From positions 1 to 64,000 of the forward strand of contig DASRND010000005.1 of assembly GCA_035647615.1 (NCBI GenBank): a stretch of DNA of 64,000 bases, written 5' to 3'. Shown piece after piece: positions 58,700 through 64,000 of this stretch (the first letter of the stretch is position 1; the number at the start of each line of letters is the position of its first letter). The position numbers and the translations under genes were made by a program. The stretch comes from Bacteroidales bacterium. GTDB lineage: Bacteria > Bacteroidota > Bacteroidia > Bacteroidales > 4484-276. A model generated the notes under the pieces. That model saw only the letters and a list, made by a program, of their open reading frames with translations, was not told the origin of the DNA and did no database searches.

Positions 58700-59086
58700 A
58701 TGGAAGAAGCAGAAAAATACAAGCAACGCGAAGAGATTTTTTCGAAAGCGATCAGGGCGGGCAAGCGTACCTATTTTTTTGATGTGAAAGAAACACGGGC
58801 GCAAGAGCGCTATCTTACCATCACCGAAAGCAAAAAACGTTTCGACAACGAAAACGGCAAGTTTTTCTACGAAAAGCACAAGGTTTTTCTTTATCAGGAA
58901 GACTTCGAGAAGTTTAAGGAAGGCTTGCAGGAAAGTATGGCATTTATCACTACCGACTCCGAACCACCTTATCACAGCGAACAGAATGACGTAGCCGAAA
59001 TAGAGCAGGAGATTAAAAACGTGAAATTTGAAGACCTCGATGGGGGTGTCGATGATGCCACCAGCGAAGAGTCCGACAAAGTATAA
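58700..59086 (+). CDS. DUF3276 (PUR-domain) nucleic-acid-binding protein
   Basis: A 128-aa protein. Residues ~9-85 form the bacterial PUR-like fold of DUF3276: EEIFSKAIRAGKRTYFFDVKETRAQERYLTITESKKRF followed by FYEKHKVFLYQEDFEKF. The rest is an acidic tail. A Borrelia relative (EbfC-related PUR/BpuR) binds DNA and RNA. Bacteroidota members are abundant but poorly studied. It is a single gene with its own promoter and terminator. Confidence 0.88.
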   Translation: MEEAEKYKQREEIFSKAIRAGKRTYFFDVKETRAQERYLTITESKKRFDNENGKFFYEKHKVFLYQEDFEKFKEGLQESMAFITTDSEPPYHSEQNDVAEIEQEIKNVKFEDLDGGVDDATSEESDKV

Positions 59087-59116
59087 ATCCAAAAGGGTGT
59101 AATGTGATTAATAATA

Positions 59117-59142
59117 AAGCTGGCTCCCGGGCCGGCTTTTTT
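59117..59142 (+). terminator. terminator after the DUF3276 gene
   Basis: The stem AAGCTGGC / GCCGGCTT (one G-T) with a TCCCGG loop is followed by TTTT. Confidence 0.8.
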
Positions 59143-59253
59143 GATAGATTGTAGCTTTCGACAACGGAAGCGTGTTGATTTCTTTTTACAACAATTGTAA
59201 GACATGCGCCGATTAAGTTATATTTTTGTAAACAAAGAAAGAAGAGCAAAAAG

Positions 59254-60069
59254 ATGGGAAAAATAATAGCTATAGCTAACCAGAAAGGGGGCGTAGGCAA
59301 AACTACCACAGCCATCAATCTGGGGGCAGCGCTGGCAGTACTCGAATACAAAACGCTGATTATCGATGCCGATCCGCAGGCCAACGCCACTTCGGGCATG
59401 GGCATCGATCCGCGTAATGTGCAGACCAGCATCTACGAATGTATCATCGACGATATTCATCCCGACGGCGCCATCCTCGAATCCACCACACCCAACCTTT
59501 TTCTCATCCCGGCACACATCGACCTGGTGGGGGCGGAGATTGAAATGATCAATCTGCCCAACCGCGAAAAGATGATGAAACGCGTGATTGATAAAGTTAA
59601 AAACAACTACGATTTTATTCTTATCGATTGCTCACCATCACTGGGATTGGTGACGATAAATGCCCTCTGCGCTGCCGACTCGGTGATTATTCCGGTGCAA
59701 TGCGAATATTTTGCGCTCGAAGGTCTGGGCAAGCTGCTCAACACTATTAAGATCGTGCAGTCGCGGCTCAACGAAGCGCTCGACATCGAAGGCATCCTGC
59801 TCACCATGTACGACACGCGTCTGCGGCTCGCAAAGCAGGTGGTGGAGGAAGTGAGGACGCATTTCCAGCAAATGGTTTTCGATACCATCATCAGCCGCAA
59901 CACCAAACTTGGCGAAGCTCCCAGCTTTGGCGAAACCATTATCATGCACGACGCACAATCGTCAGGTGCTATCAACTATCTGAACCTGGCGCGCGAAATT
60001 TTGCAGAAAAACCAGCTTACCCGCATGAGTTCTGCTGATTACCAAATTGATTTATCCAATGGCAAGTAA
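59254..60069 (+). CDS. parA: chromosome partitioning ATPase ParA (Soj)
   Basis: A 271-aa deviant Walker-type ATPase. The P-loop with signature Lys is KGGVGKTT (residues ~11-18), A' is IIDADPQANATSGM (~36-49), and Walker B is FILIDCSPSLGL (~121-132). It binds DNA nonspecifically as the ATP dimer and is driven by ParB to segregate the origin. It overlaps parB by 11 bp and forms an operon with it. Length and motifs are those of chromosomal type Ib/Soj proteins. Confidence 0.96.
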   Translation: MGKIIAIANQKGGVGKTTTAINLGAALAVLEYKTLIIDADPQANATSGMGIDPRNVQTSIYECIIDDIHPDGAILESTTPNLFLIPAHIDLVGAEIEMINLPNREKMMKRVIDKVKNNYDFILIDCSPSLGLVTINALCAADSVIIPVQCEYFALEGLGKLLNTIKIVQSRLNEALDIEGILLTMYDTRLRLAKQVVEEVRTHFQQMVFDTIISRNTKLGEAPSFGETIIMHDAQSSGAINYLNLAREILQKNQLTRMSSADYQIDLSNGK

Positions 60070-60973
60070 AACCAGAAAAGGTGCCTTAGGGCGTGGCCTC
60101 GAAGCCATCCTGCAAAGTCCCGATACCGATATCACTTCCAAAGATATTTCGGGCAACTATGTGGTGGGCGCCATCGCCAACATCGGCATCGACAAAATAG
60201 AAACCAATCCTTTTCAGCCACGCAACGATTTTGAAGAAGAAGCCCTCAGCGAACTCGTCGATAGTATCCGTGAGCAGGGCATCATTCAGCCCATCACAGT
60301 GCGCAAACTTGGCTACGACCGCTACCAGGTAATTTCCGGCGAGCGCCGCCTGCGCGCTGCCAAAACTGCCGGGCTTGAAGATGTGCCTTGCTATATCCGC
60401 GTGGCCAACGATGAGCAGATGCTCGAGCTGGCGCTGATAGAAAATACCCACCGCGAAGACCTCAACTCCATCGAGATTGCCATCAGTTACCAGCGGCTGC
60501 TCGAGGAGTGCAACCTCACACAGGAAGCTCTTAGCCAGAAAGTGAGTAAGAAACGCTCAACAGTTGCTAACTACCTGCGCCTGCTCAAACTGCCCGCCGA
60601 GGTGCAGCTCGCCGTGCGCGATGGAAGCATCTCCATGGGGCAGGCACGCAGTTTTGTCAATATAGAGAGTCACGAAGATCAGCTCACACTGCTCGAAGAA
60701 ATAATTACTCAGGGACTCAACGTGAGAGAAGTAGAGCAGAAGGTAAGAGAAATCAAAAAGCCGAAGCGCAAATCAGTAAAGCGTGTTAAACTGTCCGAAA
60801 GGATAACCGATATGACGCAGCGTATCGGCACCGGCTACCAAACCAAAGTGCAGATAAAACGTAATCCCAAAGGACAGGGAAGTATTGTTTTTAAATTTAG
60901 TTCGGAAGAAGAAATGGAACGGCTGCTGAGTTTGCTCGATAGTACAACTGATGCTTCTCAAAACGATAACTGA
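60059..60973 (+). CDS. parB: chromosome partitioning protein ParB (Spo0J)
   Basis: A 304-aa ParB/Noc protein. The N-terminus has the ParA-activating KGALGRGLEAIL (residues ~7-18). The CTPase/ParB-N domain has IDKIETNPFQPR (~43-54), the GERRLRAAK (~98-106) CTP-binding box and ALIENTHREDLNSIEIA (~127-143). An HTH (LTQEALSQKVSKKRSTVANYLRLL, ~155-178) reads parS, and a C-terminal dimer domain follows. The start ATG at 60059 lies inside parA. No parS palindrome was found by eye in this window. Confidence 0.95.
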   Translation: MASKTRKGALGRGLEAILQSPDTDITSKDISGNYVVGAIANIGIDKIETNPFQPRNDFEEEALSELVDSIREQGIIQPITVRKLGYDRYQVISGERRLRAAKTAGLEDVPCYIRVANDEQMLELALIENTHREDLNSIEIAISYQRLLEECNLTQEALSQKVSKKRSTVANYLRLLKLPAEVQLAVRDGSISMGQARSFVNIESHEDQLTLLEEIITQGLNVREVEQKVREIKKPKRKSVKRVKLSERITDMTQRIGTGYQTKVQIKRNPKGQGSIVFKFSSEEEMERLLSLLDSTTDASQNDN

Positions 60974-60978
60974 TTAAC

Positions 60979-61608
60979 ATGCATGATGATGCCCGTGGTT
61001 TGCAGATGCACCAACAAAAAAGCAATATGTTGGAACGGTTGCCTTTCGGCAGACGGCATTTGCTGCTATTGATGGCGTTGCTGGTAACCTTTGCTGTCCA
61101 GGCACAACAAAACGGCGCCACGCTTCCTGTTGATACAGTGCCCTGGCATAATGCAAAAAAAGCCACGCTTTATTCCGTCGTTTTGCCGGGCCTCGGTCAG
61201 GCGTACAATCGCAAATACTGGAAGATCCCGATCATCTACGCCGGCTTTGGAACATTGGCTTATTTTATCACCACCAACACCCGCAACTACCGCGATTTCC
61301 GCACAGCCTACAACATCGTTTATACCAACGACACCGTCGCTTTTGCCAACAACGAGCTTGTTATGAAATACGATGGCAACCTCAATCAACTGCAGGAGGG
61401 GCGCAACTTCTATCGCCGCAACACCGAGCTAAGCTGGATCATAGCCGGCGTGCTTTACCTGCTGCAAATCGTCGATGCAAGCGTGGATGCCAACCTTTAC
61501 AATTTTGATGTGAGCGACGACATAAGTCTGCAGTTTACGCCTGTGCAAGACAACTACTTCTTTTCGGCACGACCGGCTATGGGGCTTACGCTGCGTTATA
61601 AATTTTAA
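60979..61608 (+). CDS. DUF5683 secreted/membrane protein
   Basis: A 209-aa protein. A signal peptide spans about residues 22-42 (LLLLMALLVTFAVQAQ); the alternative ATG at 61027 would give a more usual signal length. The DUF5683 domain begins KKATLYSVVLPGLGQAYNRKYWKIPIIYAGFGTLAYFITTNTRNYRDFRTAY (~61-112), with two membrane hairpins, and ends NLYNFDVSDDISLQF. Function is unknown. It is 5 bp after parB and upstream of dapB and lepB, a typical Bacteroidota order. Confidence 0.85.
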   Translation: MHDDARGLQMHQQKSNMLERLPFGRRHLLLLMALLVTFAVQAQQNGATLPVDTVPWHNAKKATLYSVVLPGLGQAYNRKYWKIPIIYAGFGTLAYFITTNTRNYRDFRTAYNIVYTNDTVAFANNELVMKYDGNLNQLQEGRNFYRRNTELSWIIAGVLYLLQIVDASVDANLYNFDVSDDISLQFTPVQDNYFFSARPAMGLTLRYKF

Positions 61609-61679
61609 TATTTTTGATAACTGTTTTGCTGATGTCTTTTAAAACACAAATTACACATAAGAAGTCTTATTCTATAAAT

Positions 61680-61775
61680 GCCCGCGCTACCCCTCAATCC
61701 CCTAAAGGGGAAGCCAGCCCACACGATCTCGATTGTGCGTTGGCACCCCCCCCTTCAGGGGGGCGGGGGGGTGAG
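61680..61775. repeat. C/G-run palindromes
   Basis: CCCCTAAAGGGG (61699-61710) and CCCCCCTTCAGGGGGG (61748-61763) frame a short AGCC...GGCA region in the 238-bp gap between the DUF5683 gene and dapB. They are REP-like; the second could also act as a weak hairpin. Confidence 0.6.
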
Positions 61776-61846
61776 CGATGGAATTTCTAAATCTATAAAA
61801 TCAATCGTTCAATCTAATCAGCCACCTAAATAATGACATTCTTTTT

Positions 61847-62569
61847 ATGAAAATAGCTTTAATAGGATATGGCAAAATGGGAAAGCTCGTCGGGGAGATG
61901 GCCAAAGAAGGAGGGCACCAGATTGTGGCCGCAATCGATAATCCCGATGATTGGCAAAATAACGAAGAGGGTTTGAAACAAGCTGATGTTGCCATTGAGT
62001 TCAGCACGCCCGACGCTGTGGTCGAAAATATTCATGAATGCTTCCGGCGAAACATTCCGGTAGTTACGGGCACTACAGGCTGGGAGCACCACAAAATCGA
62101 TGTTCGTGCTTATTGCGTCCAAAACCATCAGACTTTATTTACTGCTTCCAATTTCAGTTTGGGTGTAAATGTTTTTTTTCGACTCAACCGCCAGCTTGCC
62201 GCAATGATGAATGAGCTGCCTGGCTACGAGGTGCGCATCGACGAAACGCACCACATCCACAAGCTCGACAAACCCAGCGGAACGGCGCGTGTGCTGGCCG
62301 ATGATCTCCTGGAAAAGTTGCAGCGCAAAACTTGCTGGAACAATGATGAATCTGGTGGGACAGACACTTTCCCTGTAGTTTCGCATCGTATCGACGAGGT
62401 AAATGGTGAGCATGTTGTTACCTACTCGTCGCCCGAAGATGTAATCGAGATAAAACATACCGCCCTGAGTCGGCGCGGTTTTGCTGTTGGTGCGCTGAAG
62501 GCGGCACAATGGGTCATCGGTAAAAAAGGATTTTTTACCATGGACGATATGACCGGCGCGGGGCATTAA
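61847..62569 (+). CDS. dapB: 4-hydroxy-tetrahydrodipicolinate reductase
   Basis: A 240-aa DapB. The Rossmann loop is ALIGYGKMGKLVGEMA (residues ~3-18). The substrate domain has VTGTTGW (~74-80), the catalytic ETHHIHKLDKPSGTA (~132-146) with His-His and Lys, and a C-terminal RRGFAVGALKAAQWV (~215-229). It makes tetrahydrodipicolinate in the lysine/DAP pathway. It is shorter than enteric DapB, as usual in the phylum. It precedes lepB by 73 bp. Confidence 0.94.
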   Translation: MKIALIGYGKMGKLVGEMAKEGGHQIVAAIDNPDDWQNNEEGLKQADVAIEFSTPDAVVENIHECFRRNIPVVTGTTGWEHHKIDVRAYCVQNHQTLFTASNFSLGVNVFFRLNRQLAAMMNELPGYEVRIDETHHIHKLDKPSGTARVLADDLLEKLQRKTCWNNDESGGTDTFPVVSHRIDEVNGEHVVTYSSPEDVIEIKHTALSRRGFAVGALKAAQWVIGKKGFFTMDDMTGAGH

Positions 62570-62642
62570 CATTTATTAACCAATTACCGGCACGGCTTTA
62601 GTTCTTTTCGCGTTTCAAGTTATTAATTTTCAAAAACAAAAA

Positions 62643-64000
62643 ATGTTAACACTCATTATCCTGATCCTCATCTTTCTCTTCTTCCCTGCCTTGCTGGCGC
62701 CCATTTTTCCAAAAGCCGGCATAAGCCAATGGAAGGCTTTTGTGCCGATGCTCAACTATTGGGAATGGAACCGTCTCAACGACAAGCCCTACTGGTGGTT
62801 TCTGCTGTTGCTGGTGCCTTTCATCAATATTTTTATGGTTTTTCTGATGATTGTCGAAACGGCCAAAGCCTTTGGCAAATACGATCTGGGCAACCAGGCG
62901 CTGGCAGTGCTGTTTCCTTTTATCTATCTGCCCTGGCTGGGAATCGACAAACAGCAGAAATACATCGCGCCCGACAAGCGTTTGCAAATTAAAAAAACGG
63001 TAACCCGCGAATGGGTCGATGCCATCATTTTTGCTGTGGTGGCGGCCACCATCATCCGTACTTTTATTTTCGAAGCCTACACCATCCCCACCTCTTCCAT
63101 GGAAAAATCGTTGCTGGTGGGCGACTTCCTTTTTGTGAGTAAAGTAGCTTACGGCCCAAAAGTTCCCAACACGCCGCTGGCTTTTCCTTTTGTGCATCAC
63201 ACCCTGCCTTTCACTGAATCTACCAAGAGTTACCTCGAATGGATCAAACTGCCTTATTACCGTTTTCCGGGATTTGGCGGTGTGGAGCGTTACGACGCTG
63301 TGGTGTTTAATTATCCAAGCGGCGACACGGTGGTGTTGCAGCGGCAAAGCGAAGATTATTATCAGATCGTGCGCGACGAAGGCTACAACGAAGTGTGGCG
63401 CAAATACGATGTGGTGGCGCGTCCGGTTGACAAGCGCGAAAACTATATCAAACGCTGCATCGGTCTGCCCGGCGACACCATTACCATTATTAATAAAGAA
63501 GTATTTATTAATAGCCAAAAAGCCTTTGTGCCAGAGGGCATGCAGTTTCAATATACCGTGACCACCGACGGAAACAGCTTCCGCCAGAGCGAGCTTACCA
63601 ACCTGATGGACATGATGAATATTTCGGAAGGTTATGCCATCATTCCCGGAAGGGGCTACTGCAAAATTGAGATGGGCGACGACGGCAATGCCACCATGCT
63701 TTATCCGGCGCGCAGTCGTAACGGACAGATTTATTATACAGCAGGATGGCTGCCGGCCAATCAGTTTTACCTGCCCATGAGCAGCGAAAAAGCTGAAATA
63801 CTTCGGAAGAATCCCCGCATAGCCAGCGTGGAGATGGAAATGATGACGACCGAAAATGTGAGCGACCGCGTATTTCCGCACGACACGCGCCGCTACCGAT
63901 GGAACCAGGATAACTTTGGTCCGCTGTGGATTCCAAAAGCAGGCGAAACGGTTCCCATCAGCATGGATAACATAGCGCTTTATCGCAAAATCATCGATGC
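62643..64000 (+). CDS. lepB: signal peptidase I, N-terminal extended, 3' end missing
   Basis: The frame is open for 452 codons up to the right edge. Residues ~1-100 hold three hydrophobic segments (DUF5684-like extension: LTLIILILIFLFFPALL; YWWFLLLLVPFINIFMVFLM). The catalytic domain starts WVDAIIFAVVAATIIRTFIFEAYTIPTSSMEKSLLVGDFLFV, with Ser152 (SSM) as nucleophile; the Lys is in YIKRCIGLPGDT (~271). The long insertion after ~300 is seen in Bacteroidota LepB. It removes signal peptides at the cytoplasmic membrane. The C-terminus lies outside the window. Confidence 0.93.
   Translation, partial: MLTLIILILIFLFFPALLAPIFPKAGISQWKAFVPMLNYWEWNRLNDKPYWWFLLLLVPFINIFMVFLMIVETAKAFGKYDLGNQALAVLFPFIYLPWLGIDKQQKYIAPDKRLQIKKTVTREWVDAIIFAVVAATIIRTFIFEAYTIPTSSMEKSLLVGDFLFVSKVAYGPKVPNTPLAFPFVHHTLPFTESTKSYLEWIKLPYYRFPGFGGVERYDAVVFNYPSGDTVVLQRQSEDYYQIVRDEGYNEVWRKYDVVARPVDKRENYIKRCIGLPGDTITIINKEVFINSQKAFVPEGMQFQYTVTTDGNSFRQSELTNLMDMMNISEGYAIIPGRGYCKIEMGDDGNATMLYPARSRNGQIYYTAGWLPANQFYLPMSSEKAEILRKNPRIASVEMEMMTTENVSDRVFPHDTRRYRWNQDNFGPLWIPKAGETVPISMDNIALYRKIID

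Noticed and set aside
60047..60058. Upstream start codon for parB
   Set aside because: The four extra codons lie in parA and the conserved N-terminus begins at the ATG at 60059.
62646..63881. 411-codon minus-strand ORF opposite lepB
   Set aside because: It is the antisense of the clear LepB frame, rich in His and Gln with no family features; the plus frame has the catalytic Ser and Lys motifs.

Overview
The window reads as Bacteroidota chromosome, probably a Bacteroidales/Marinilabiliales-type member. Evidence: genes for DUF3276, DUF1573, DUF4783, DUF4834, DUF5683 and YfhO-type proteins, a parA-parB-DUF5683-dapB-lepB cluster, weak Shine-Dalgarno sequences, and repeated TAnnTTTG (-7) promoter boxes, often with an upstream TTG (-33). 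I cannot name a genus.

Layout. 1-~6,900: one end of a Mu-like transposable prophage. The early operon is on the minus strand (Ner/Cro-like HTH, DDE transposase, MuB-like ATPase, small proteins, DUF3164, start of a GemA-like gene) and runs off the left edge. A divergent CI-like repressor starts with TTG. Two plus-strand ORFs lie antisense inside the early region. 6,985-22,900: host core: methyltransferase, GT-C glycosyltransferase, HAD phosphatase, acyl-CoA synthetase, tRNA-His, 5'-nucleotidase lipoprotein, OsmC, RlmB, PepD, L34, DUF4834, YfhO, GT4. 23,100-27,700: surface-glycan genes, partly very AT-rich. 27,750-37,630: GpsA, YihY, NadC, DUF4783, RlmH, a methyltransferase, LolA, FtsK, CoaE, YbbR/CdaR.

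37,640-54,230: an accessory block inserted between ybbR-coaE on one side and yajC-DUF1573-nusB on the other, genes that are usually contiguous in Bacteroidota. It carries a PNGase F-like protein, RlmF, an AraC regulator with an RND efflux system in which the pump and the TolC-type outer-membrane factor are one polypeptide, a translationally coupled pair (unknown 206-aa protein plus ADP-ribosylglycohydrolase), a retropepsin-TPR protein, an unknown 319-aa protein, and several toxin-antitoxin modules and remnants. Near-identical antitoxin genes sit close to both edges of the block as ~225-bp direct repeats.

54,237-64,000: core genes again: YajC, DUF1573, AroK, RlmD, NusB, DUF3276, ParA, ParB, DUF5683, DapB, and LepB, which runs off the right edge. 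Intergenic spaces contain several families of REP-like inverted repeats, some present twice in the window and some inside the prophage. The accessory block is the most interesting part: the RND-OMF fusion, the ADP-ribosylglycohydrolase pair and the repeat-bounded TA cassettes.
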